A stretch of 64,000 nt of DNA, from NCBI GenBank assembly GCA_938083445.1, contig CALKCP010000006.1, positions 1 to 64,000 on the forward strand, written 5' to 3'. This document shows positions 44,807 to 51,611 of this stretch, piece by piece; position 1 is the first letter of the stretch, and every line of letters begins with the position of its first letter. Both the position numbers and the translations under genes were made by a program. The notes beneath the pieces were generated by a model. The model had not been told where the DNA came from, did not search any database, and saw nothing but the letters and a program-made list of their open reading frames with translations. The stretch comes from an uncultured Ulvibacter sp. (GTDB lineage Bacteria; Bacteroidota; Bacteroidia; Flavobacteriales; Flavobacteriaceae).

Positions 44807-44944
44807 AGTTCCCGATTGACACCTAAAAAGAAATAAATTTAAGCATTGCAAGGCTAACGCCTATTGTACCTGTTTAAAAATGCTCCAGATTAATAGTTGT
44901 GAAAAAGAAAAATTAAATTGGAGCACTGTTTTGTTTGTTAATTA

Positions 44945-44978
44945 AAATCTCGGGTTCTACGCCCGAGATTTTTTTTTA
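44945..44978 (+). terminator. Intrinsic terminator
   Basis: AAATCTCGGG (44945-44954) pairs perfectly with CCCGAGATTT (44962-44971), seven-base loop, then a T-run. It lies just before the -7 element of the next gene. Confidence 0.92.
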
Positions 44979-44981
44979 TTG

Positions 44982-44989
44982 TAGTTTTG
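44982..44989 (+). promoter_or_regulatory. Bacteroidetes -7 promoter element
   Basis: TAGTTTTG, exact TAnnTTTG match, 31 bases before the ATG at 45021 and directly after a terminator. Confidence 0.5.
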
Positions 44990-45020
44990 CACAGCAACAA
45001 TTAACGATCAAAACGAGCAC

Positions 45021-45251
45021 ATGGATTTTCCAAAATATTTACTTGGCGACAATAGTGATTATCCAACGGCGATATTCGTTATACATACAGAATTCCCACG
45101 TTTTATTATTAATCTTGAAGACGATGATGTAGAATGGCTTGAAGATTTTGATAACCACGATCAAAAAGAACTAGAAACAGAAACAGAAAATTATATCAAG
45201 GAAGCTTCGGCCTTCTATGACCGTGAAATTGCCCGTTACGAACATGATTGA
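45021..45251 (+). CDS. Small acidic hypothetical protein
   Basis: A 76-residue protein, strongly acidic (EDDDVEWLEDFDNHDQKELETETENY), with an N-terminal MDFPKYLLGDNSDYPTAIFVIHTEFPRFIINL segment. From memory, a similar short acidic protein is widespread in Flavobacteriaceae, but I know no function for it. Its 3' end overlaps the following PAP2 gene by eight bases, suggesting coupled translation. A promoter element stands upstream. Confidence 0.75.
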   Translation: MDFPKYLLGDNSDYPTAIFVIHTEFPRFIINLEDDDVEWLEDFDNHDQKELETETENYIKEASAFYDREIARYEHD

Positions 45252-45810
45252 AGAGTTGCTAAAATATGATACGGAGCTTTTTCTATACCTAAACACCTTA
45301 GGGAGTGAACCTTGGGACGAAATGTGGCGCATTATCACTGAAAAATGGTCTTCAATTCCTTTATATGCTTTTTTACTTTATTTGGTTTACAAAAATCTAG
45401 GCCTGAAAGGAACCTTAATTGTGATGGTATGTGCGGCACTGCTTATTACCGCCACAGACCAACTTGCCAACCTGTTTAAACATGGCTTACAGCGACCACG
45501 TCCTTGTCAAGTAGAAAGCTTGAAGGGAAGCATGCGGTTTGTCGCAGATCATTGTGGAAGTTATGGGTATTTTTCAGCGCATGCGGCCAGTTCAATGGCA
45601 GCTGCTGTCTTTTTAGGGTTGTTATTAAAGTCTTACTACAGGTATTTGCCCTTCCTCTTACTTTTTTGGGCAGTGCTTCTTGGATATAGCCGTATTTACC
45701 TAGGTGTTCACTATCCTTTAGATGTTGTTACAGGGATGTTCTTCGGAAGTCTATTAGGATGGTTCGTTTTTGAGTTTCAAGCGTTTCTGCAGTCGAAATT
45801 CAATACCTAA
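45244..45810 (+). CDS. PAP2-family phosphatase (membrane), copy 1
   Basis: A 188-residue, five- or six-helix membrane phosphatase. The three PAP2 motifs are present: KHGLQRPRP (Kx6RP), FSAHAASS (PSGH variant with Ala in place of Gly), and SRIYLGVHYPLD (SRx5Hx3D). Members dephosphorylate undecaprenyl pyrophosphate, lipid A or phosphatidates on the periplasmic side. ATG 45244 is preferred to an internal ATG at 45217 within the previous gene. Its stop (CTAA) interlocks with that of the convergent GT39 gene. Confidence 0.88.
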   Translation: MIEELLKYDTELFLYLNTLGSEPWDEMWRIITEKWSSIPLYAFLLYLVYKNLGLKGTLIVMVCAALLITATDQLANLFKHGLQRPRPCQVESLKGSMRFVADHCGSYGYFSAHAASSMAAAVFLGLLLKSYYRYLPFLLLFWAVLLGYSRIYLGVHYPLDVVTGMFFGSLLGWFVFEFQAFLQSKFNT

Positions 45811-47444
45811 GGTACTATTTTTGTGATTAAAAACAGATCTCTAAAGAGTCTGGTTCGATGGGCTCTATGTCCTTCGGCCCTCACATTCATATCGTAACGA
45901 CGTATTTTCTCTACTTTGTAGGCCGTAAATGCTTTAATGAAAGCGGGTAATTCTTCTTCCCCAACTAGGATAGCGAAGCGATTTTCTGATGGAATTTTTA
46001 GTTCATTATTTTGTGTGAGCACTTCAATAGGTTTGCCATAATCCCAAATAAGTTCTGGTGTAAAATAGGTGTATTCATATACTTCAACTTTTTCTTGTTG
46101 CTGCCATTCTTTCATTTCAGAAAGCCTGCTATAGGAAGCATTGTCCTTAAAAACATCGGCTAAAGGAAGTCCGAGCCAAATAATTGCCACTATAAAGACA
46201 ATCGTTAAATAGAAAACAGCCTGCATTTTTTTTCGGATAAGATTCCGAAGCATAAAGAATCCGATGCAGCATAAAACCGCAGACAACAAAACAAACCAAA
46301 TCCATTTTCCTTCCAAGGATTCCCTCAGAAATAGGTACCCTCCGATTGGAAAAATAAGTCCAATAGATGCGATCAACCCAAAATTAAGATAGACGGGAAT
46401 GGTTTCCCATTTGTCTTTAATTTCAGCAAACTTCAGTATTATATATTCGATATAAAACCCCGTATTTAATGCTAGTGGAATTAGTACGGGTAAGAGATAC
46501 CGAGACTTTTTTTCAGGAATTATGGATAGGAATAGTACCGAGATTATGGTCCATAGGAAGGTGAAGCGATATGCTTTCTTATTCGACACTCTATTTTTGA
46601 GATAGGGATACAGTAGGCCAATAAAGGCTAGAATTGTCCAGACTCCGCTTTGAATAAAAAAGCTCCAATAATAGTAAAACGGTCGAACGTTATACCCAGT
46701 CCAGTTGGCCGCTTCTCTTTTTGTAATTTCAGCAACCGCTATGGGGTCGTAGGTGTAGGTATACAAAAACCACCAGCCGGAAAATATGAAAGAGAGTATT
46801 AGGAACAGTAACAATGGTATCAAACGAGATCTAATGTTTTTGTATTTGTAAACAATTCCGAAGGCAACTATAAAAGGAAGCAATAAGGCATACATGGAGA
46901 CAGGACCTTTACTCATAAAAGAACATCCGAAAAAGGTTGCCGCTATAAGAATATGGTGGTATTTTTTAGCGTCTTGAGTAAAAAATAAATACAATTGATA
47001 GATACATACCATCATAAAACCATGGGTAAAAATATCCCATTGCCCGTCCCTTCCTGAGGCTACGATATAAAAAGAAGTAGTCAGAACCAGTGCGCTAATG
47101 AAGGCGTAGGTTTTGTTTTCGGATAATTTAAGTGAAATTTTATAACTCAATAGCACAGTAATTAGGGCAAGTATTGCTGCCGGAAGCCTTAAAGCAACAA
47201 GGCTTTTTAGCCCGAAAATTGCTCCCGAAAATGCAGTGAGCCAAGTTGGTAAGGGTGGTTTTTGATACCGGGGTTCGGCGTTTAGTGTTGTGAGTAGCCA
47301 ATTTCCATCATGCAGCATTTCCCTTGCCGAAACGAAGTTACGTGCTTCTATAATGTTAACGAATAAGGCATCCAAATGCACAAAGAAAATAGCGATGCAC
47401 GTTAAAATTAGCAGCAGAAGGTGGTTGTCTTTAAGCGCTTTCAT
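45807..47444 (-). CDS. GT39 family glycosyltransferase (ArnT/PMT-like)
   Basis: A 545-residue polytopic enzyme with about 11-13 membrane helices. The first periplasmic loop has NIIEARNFVSAREML with Glu33 at the catalytic acidic position of GT-C enzymes, followed by YQKPPLPTWLTA, a hallmark of ArnT-like proteins. Such enzymes transfer a sugar from a polyprenyl phosphate to lipid A or protein. The gene overlaps the LAB_N gene by 14 bases and is the last of a GT2-LAB_N-GT39 operon; GT2 probably supplies its polyprenyl-linked donor. Confidence 0.87.
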   Translation of the reverse strand: MKALKDNHLLLLILTCIAIFFVHLDALFVNIIEARNFVSAREMLHDGNWLLTTLNAEPRYQKPPLPTWLTAFSGAIFGLKSLVALRLPAAILALITVLLSYKISLKLSENKTYAFISALVLTTSFYIVASGRDGQWDIFTHGFMMVCIYQLYLFFTQDAKKYHHILIAATFFGCSFMSKGPVSMYALLLPFIVAFGIVYKYKNIRSRLIPLLLFLILSFIFSGWWFLYTYTYDPIAVAEITKREAANWTGYNVRPFYYYWSFFIQSGVWTILAFIGLLYPYLKNRVSNKKAYRFTFLWTIISVLFLSIIPEKKSRYLLPVLIPLALNTGFYIEYIILKFAEIKDKWETIPVYLNFGLIASIGLIFPIGGYLFLRESLEGKWIWFVLLSAVLCCIGFFMLRNLIRKKMQAVFYLTIVFIVAIIWLGLPLADVFKDNASYSRLSEMKEWQQQEKVEVYEYTYFTPELIWDYGKPIEVLTQNNELKIPSENRFAILVGEEELPAFIKAFTAYKVEKIRRYDMNVRAEGHRAHRTRLFRDLFLITKIVP

Positions 47445-48066
47445 TTTGTTTTCTTAAAAGATAGATGTTCCGCATATATACAAACATTCCAACGGAATGA
47501 GCGATGAATAAAACTTTGTCGACCCTATAGATAGAATAGGTTAGAATTAATATGGACCCTGTAAGACTTATAACCCAAAAGCCGAGAGGTAAATGAGATG
47601 TCTTTTTATTTTCAGAAGACAGCCATTGATACACAAATCTAAAAATAAAGACCAATTGGGCAGCAATTCCAAGAATTAAAAGCCAAGAGGGAATGTTTTC
47701 ATTTCGAAGTAACTTGTCTAGATCGTACACACCATTATTGTACCCGTAAAAAACAATGATGGCTGGGAAAATAAATAATAGTAGTTGGAATACTTTTTTT
47801 ATTTTTTGCCATTCTTGTTGTAGTTGGAGGTTTCGTATGTATATGAAATAAGTAATTGATTGTCCGAGCATTATTGAAAAATCCTCTCTCAGATAGCCAT
47901 ATACAAAGAAAATCATAGATGCTAATAAGCTGAGTTTCCAAAATATGCTGGGTGTTACCACCATTTTATACTTTTCCGAAAGGAGTAATTGAACAAGAAA
48001 TCTTGAAAAGAAAAGGCCTTGACCAAAAAAACCAATAGCATCGATGTACGTTAAGTCAAGATTCAT
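47431..48066 (-). CDS. Lipid A biosynthesis N-terminal (LAB_N) domain protein
   Basis: A 211-residue membrane protein with about six helices made of two LAB_N-like halves. The first has GFFGQGLFFSRFLVQLLLSEKYKMVVTPSIFWKLSLLAS, and the second FIFRFVYQWLSSENKKTSHLPLGFWVISLTGS. The SRFLVQ/FRFVYQW, SE..K and P..FW elements repeat. This domain also forms the N-terminus of some LpxB proteins and stand-alone proteins beside GT2 and GT39 genes. It is co-translated with both neighbours (four-base ATGA overlap with GT2). Exact function unknown; a link with lipid-linked sugar handling is inferred. Confidence 0.85.
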   Translation of the reverse strand: MNLDLTYIDAIGFFGQGLFFSRFLVQLLLSEKYKMVVTPSIFWKLSLLASMIFFVYGYLREDFSIMLGQSITYFIYIRNLQLQQEWQKIKKVFQLLLFIFPAIIVFYGYNNGVYDLDKLLRNENIPSWLLILGIAAQLVFIFRFVYQWLSSENKKTSHLPLGFWVISLTGSILILTYSIYRVDKVLFIAHSVGMFVYMRNIYLLRKQNESA

Positions 48067-48773
48067 CTTCTGTTTTTTACCTCATAATTGATGTATTTCT
48101 TTTTCATCCAGAGGTAGGCAAAGCAGTCCATTAAAGGGCCAAGTAAGCGGTTCCATAACCCGTATTTAGCTGTTCCTGCAAGGCGTGGGAAATGTTGCAC
48201 GGGTACTTGAAGAACCGTACCGTTTTGAAGCAAGATCATTGCGGGTAAAAATCGGTGCAATCCTTGAAACATAGGTATTCGTTTGGCAAAATCTGTTTTA
48301 ATTACTTTTAATGGACATCCTGTGTCATCCATACCATCGCTTGTAAATGCCTGCCTAATGCGATTGGCGACCTTTGAAGACATGTTTTTTACAAAAGAAT
48401 CTTTGCGATTTGCACGTACCCCAGTAACAAAATCATATTCTCCGATATGTGCTAGTAATAAGTTAAAATCTTCAGGTGCTGTCTGCAAATCGGAATCAAT
48501 ATAACCAACAAATTCCGTTTCAACCATGTCAAATCCTGCCTTTATTGCAGTACTCAAACCATGATTTTTAGTGAAATGTATAAAATGGAAGTCTTCATTT
48601 CTGGCACATACTGCTTCAATAAGTTCCTGGCTTTTGTCCTTAGACCCATCGTTTACAAATAAAACCGTTGTTTTTTTAGCAGCTATTTTGGTGTAGGCCA
48701 GCAATTCGATTTCAACTCGCTCGAGATTATCTTCTTCGTTATACACCGGAACTATTATTGTAAACTCGTACAT
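48063..48773 (-). CDS. GT2 family glycosyltransferase (DPM1/ArnC-like)
   Basis: A 236-residue cytoplasmic GT-A enzyme: TIIVPVYNEEDNLERVE (nucleotide site), LFVNDGSKDKSQELIE, and the metal-binding YIDSDLQTAPEDF (DSD). HGLSTAIKAGFDM and GCPLKVIKTDFAKRIP are typical of dolichyl/polyprenyl-phosphate mannosyl- or formamidoarabinosyl-transferases. No membrane helices follow, unlike ArnC. It is the first gene of the operon with LAB_N and GT39, so it probably charges a polyprenyl phosphate with the sugar GT39 transfers. It is divergent from the epimerase gene. Confidence 0.88.
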   Translation of the reverse strand: MYEFTIIVPVYNEEDNLERVEIELLAYTKIAAKKTTVLFVNDGSKDKSQELIEAVCARNEDFHFIHFTKNHGLSTAIKAGFDMVETEFVGYIDSDLQTAPEDFNLLLAHIGEYDFVTGVRANRKDSFVKNMSSKVANRIRQAFTSDGMDDTGCPLKVIKTDFAKRIPMFQGLHRFLPAMILLQNGTVLQVPVQHFPRLAGTAKYGLWNRLLGPLMDCFAYLWMKKKYINYEVKNRR

Positions 48774-48878
48774 TGATTTGTGGAGATGCTTTCTACAAAA
48801 GTATTCTTTTTTGAAGAATCTTCTGTTTTTAAAAAAGAACTGTAAAAAAGATGTTATTTTGCAGTACTAAATAAGCTT

Positions 48879-49823
48879 ATGAGGATATTAGTGACTGGTG
48901 CAGCAGGTTTTATTGGCTCCCATACTTCGGAAAGACTTTTGGAGTTGGGACATGAGGTCTTGGCGGTTGATAATTTTTCTACCTACTACGACATTTCTCT
49001 AAAAGAAACAAATTCCAAAGCATTAGAAAATAAAGGGCTTAAAACCCATAGACTTGACCTTAGAACAGATGATTTGGGCGATTTGGTGACGGAGGATTTG
49101 GATTGTATCTTTCACTTCGCCGCACATCCGGGAATTGAGGTAACTAGTACATTTGAAGACTATTTTAGCAACAATGTATTAGGGACACAAAGACTTCTAA
49201 CCGCTACGGAGCCACTTAAGTCTAAGCCTTTTTTTGTCAATATTGCGACATCATCTATTTACGGGCTTAGTGCAACGCTAACTGAAGATCAGGTGCCCTT
49301 GCCAGCATCTTGGTATGGTGTTACCAAATTGGCAGCAGAACAGCTCGTCCTAGCCTATTCTAGAAGGAACTTATTGCAAAGTTGCTCATTGCGACTATAT
49401 TCAGTTTATGGCCCAAGGGAACGTCCGGATAAATTATATACAAGACTCATTGATTGCGGGTTAAATGATAAGGAGTTTCCGCTATTCGATGGAAGCTTAG
49501 AACATCTAAGAAGTTTTACCTATGTTCAAGATATTGTGGATGGAATTGTAAGTGTAATAGGCAGAGAAGACATTTGTAATTCCGAAATATTTAATTTAGG
49601 TACCGAAGAGGAGAATTCGACTGCAACGGGGATAGCTATTGTTGAAGAAATCTTACAAATAAAAATAAAGATTGTGCACAAGGATGCTCGTCCAGGCGAT
49701 CAATCTCGCACTAGGGCCAATATTGACAAGGCTCGAAAATTATTGGGATACAATCCTAAGACTGGTTTGAAAGAAGGGTTGGAGGCACAGCTAAGGTGGT
49801 TTAAGGAAAAACAAATGCAGTAG
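48879..49823 (+). CDS. NAD-dependent epimerase/dehydratase family protein
   Basis: A 314-residue extended SDR. The Rossmann motif GAAGFIG (about 7-13) and catalytic SWYGVTKLAAEQ (YxxxK) are clear, with SLRLYSVYGPRERPDKL typical of UDP-sugar 4-epimerases such as UDP-glucuronate/UDP-glucose types. DARPGDQSRTRANIDKARKLLGYNPKTGLKEGL is the usual C-terminal pattern. It is divergent from the GT2 operon, and may supply a nucleotide sugar for it. The exact sugar is not decided by these motifs. Confidence 0.88.
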   Translation: MRILVTGAAGFIGSHTSERLLELGHEVLAVDNFSTYYDISLKETNSKALENKGLKTHRLDLRTDDLGDLVTEDLDCIFHFAAHPGIEVTSTFEDYFSNNVLGTQRLLTATEPLKSKPFFVNIATSSIYGLSATLTEDQVPLPASWYGVTKLAAEQLVLAYSRRNLLQSCSLRLYSVYGPRERPDKLYTRLIDCGLNDKEFPLFDGSLEHLRSFTYVQDIVDGIVSVIGREDICNSEIFNLGTEEENSTATGIAIVEEILQIKIKIVHKDARPGDQSRTRANIDKARKLLGYNPKTGLKEGLEAQLRWFKEKQMQ

Positions 49824-49843
49824 TTATAAAAAACACTGAACAA

Positions 49844-49945
49844 ATGCCATTTAAATTACAGAAGGACGGGGAGCGTTTTGATCTTTTTGCTAAAACGCTT
49901 GAAATAAAAGTAGTGCCAAAATCTTTAAAAATATTTGCGCCTTAA
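49844..49945 (+). CDS. Possible 33-residue peptide (tentative)
   Basis: ATG 49844 to TAA 49943-49945. The 33 codons give an amphipathic Lys/Glu-rich peptide with FKLQKDGERFDLFAKTLEIK. It lies between the epimerase and PAP2 copy 2 on the same strand. It could be a short gene, a remnant of a longer one, or chance. No RBS or promoter supports it. Confidence 0.2.
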   Translation: MPFKLQKDGERFDLFAKTLEIKVVPKSLKIFAP

Positions 49946-49964
49946 GGTTCTCTTTACTATTAAC

Positions 49965-50531
49965 ATGAAAAATAAAATACTCTTTTTGTTCCTATTGATT
50001 TCAAGTTTTTGTTGGGCTCAGTCACAAGAGCAAAACCTCAGAAAAAATGAAGAGAAAATTAGAAGTGCTGGAGATGTTGTTCAATACGCTCTGCCATTTG
50101 CCGCAGGGCTTAGTACGATAATTTTGTGGGATAAGGCAGGTGTATGGCAATTTGCTAAATCCTTTGGCACTGCCGTCGTTTTGACCTATGGATTAAAAAT
50201 AGCAATAGACAAACCAAGACCAAACGGGGCAATTGATGGGCGTGCATTTCCATCGGGACACACAACAGTGGCGTTTTCGGGCGCTTCATTTATTCAAAGA
50301 AGGTATGGTTGGACATATGGAGTCCCATCCTATGCCTTGGCTGGATTTGTAGCTTATACACGTCTACAAGGAAATGAGCCCAGTCATGATGGTTGGGATG
50401 TCGCAGCTGGAGTTTTAGTTGGTATAGGAAGTACGTATTTGTTTACCACACCCTATCAAAGAGAACATTACGAGCTTACTTTTTCGAGTGGAGATGAAAC
50501 CTATTTACTCGGGCTTAAATACAAATTCTAG
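49965..50531 (+). CDS. Exported PAP2-family phosphatase, copy 2
   Basis: A 188-residue protein with a cleavable signal peptide (1-19, ending CWAQ), then PAP2 motifs: KIAIDKPRP (Kx6RP), FPSGHTT (PSGH), and TRLQGNEPSHDGWD. The third motif is unusual: canonical SRx5Hx3D becomes TRx7Hx3D, with two extra residues. The catalytic His and Asp are kept. It ends in a beta-like EHYELTFSSGDETYLLGLKYKF tail. Start ATG 49965 gives a clean signal peptide. Likely a periplasmic lipid phosphatase. Confidence 0.83.
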   Translation: MKNKILFLFLLISSFCWAQSQEQNLRKNEEKIRSAGDVVQYALPFAAGLSTIILWDKAGVWQFAKSFGTAVVLTYGLKIAIDKPRPNGAIDGRAFPSGHTTVAFSGASFIQRRYGWTYGVPSYALAGFVAYTRLQGNEPSHDGWDVAAGVLVGIGSTYLFTTPYQREHYELTFSSGDETYLLGLKYKF

Positions 50532-50619
50532 TTAAAAAGTATCAAAATAAATGTTTGTAAACCGAACATGAAAACAGCTAGGAAGCAGTAATAAAGTAAC
50601 GTATCCTATTTTAAAACAA

Positions 50620-50627
50620 TATATTTG
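50620..50627 (+). promoter_or_regulatory. Bacteroidetes -7 promoter element
   Basis: TATATTTG, exact TAnnTTTG match, upstream of PAP2 copy 3. It overlaps a TTG at 50625 that would extend the frame, so that codon is unlikely to be the start. Confidence 0.45.
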
Positions 50628-50759
50628 AATAGTTTAGTGGGGTGTTCTTTTTATACCTTTATTAAATTAAAATGTCATGAAAGCCTTACGAAAAACACTA
50701 TGCAAAGGACATTTTGTTCTGTCATACGTTGTTTAAAAAACATGATTTATAAAAAAATT

Positions 50760-51611
50760 ATGATCAATAACTTTGGGTTAGATGCCTTTGTAGTAAATAA
50801 TTTTAAGCACGTAAAATTATGGCAATTAATGCTGCCTTTTTTAGTGTTGATTTTGTTCTTTTTATTTTTTTTATTTTCTGAAGAAACGAACTTTGTTGAT
50901 GCCTATGTAGAGAGTCAAAAAGGTTTGTTTTTATCTATGAACAGCACATTAGCTGCATACCCTAATATACAGCTTAACATCACTGAGTTAGGCGATGTAT
51001 TCGTCATTTTTCCATTGATAATTGTTTTTCTCTTTTATGCTCCTAAGCTATGGGAGGTGCTATTGACATCTTCCTTAATCACATTAATATTGGCTGCTGT
51101 TCTTAAAAAATATTTTTATGTGCCAAGACCAGCACATGTATATGACATTGATAGTTTTATAATTATTGGTAAAACACACCTAGGAAATAAATCTTTCCCG
51201 TCTGGGCATTCTATGACTATTTTTGTGGTCATTATTTTACTATTATTTGCTTTTATGCCGAAAAAAAAATCATATACAATAGTGTGGTCTTTGCTCATGC
51301 TCTTGGCAGGTTTTAGTATTGCATTTTCAAGAGTTGCGGTTGGTGCACACTATCCATTTGATGTTGTAATTGGAATTGCGCTAGGCTTTATAGCTGTAAT
51401 TATAGGGATCAGAGTAAATAACAATGTAAGGTGGTTGGTTTGGATTAAAAACAAAAGGTTTTACCCTGGTTTTATGTTGCTTTTAATAATTTGGATAGCT
51501 TTGATCATACTAAAAATTATTGATCACAACTTACCCATATTTTATTTGTCTTTGATATCATTAGTTGGAACGTTATTTTTAATTACAAGGGCATATGCCA
51601 AACAGAATTAA
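50760..51611 (+). CDS. PAP2-family membrane phosphatase, copy 3 (LpxE-like)
   Basis: A 283-residue protein if started at ATG 50760; ATGs at 50700 and 50742 are alternatives. About six to eight helices. The catalytic motifs are canonical: KYFYVPRP within Kx6RP, FPSGHSM, and SRVAVGAHYPFD (SRx5Hx3D). A C-terminal hydrophobic block extends beyond the PAP2 core. The gene overlaps the EptA-like gene by 17 bases. A PAP2 plus EptA pair is the known arrangement for lipid A phosphate removal and phosphoethanolamine addition, so an LpxE/LpxF-like role is likely. Confidence 0.85.
   Translation: MINNFGLDAFVVNNFKHVKLWQLMLPFLVLILFFLFFLFSEETNFVDAYVESQKGLFLSMNSTLAAYPNIQLNITELGDVFVIFPLIIVFLFYAPKLWEVLLTSSLITLILAAVLKKYFYVPRPAHVYDIDSFIIIGKTHLGNKSFPSGHSMTIFVVIILLLFAFMPKKKSYTIVWSLLMLLAGFSIAFSRVAVGAHYPFDVVIGIALGFIAVIIGIRVNNNVRWLVWIKNKRFYPGFMLLLIIWIALIILKIIDHNLPIFYLSLISLVGTLFLITRAYAKQN

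Larger units (their letters stand above)
44797..44978 (+). ncRNA. Possible structured non-coding RNA (tentative)
   Basis: About 180 bases with four successive potential hairpins: ATCGGGA/TCCCGAT (44801-44816), AGGC/GCCT (about 44850-44861), TGCTCCA (44881-44887) with TGGAGCA (44919-44925), and a Rho-independent terminator at the end. There is no frame with coding character. No clear promoter is visible before it, so it may be a long 3' tail of the MATE transcript. I cannot match it to 6S, SRP, tmRNA or RNase P RNA. Confidence 0.25.
44715..45020. other. 306-base intergenic region with hairpins, terminator and promoter
   Basis: No open reading frame of interest. It holds the third TATTATCGGG copy, three inverted repeats (44801-44816; AGGC/GCCT near 44850-44861; 44881-44925), a strong terminator and a -7 element, listed separately. 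It could be the 3' untranslated region of the MATE gene or an independent RNA. Confidence 0.6.

Noticed and set aside
50625-50759. Longer N-terminus of PAP2 copy 3
   Set aside because: The TTG at 50625 lies inside a promoter element. The true start is one of the ATGs at 50700, 50742 or 50760; I could not decide firmly.
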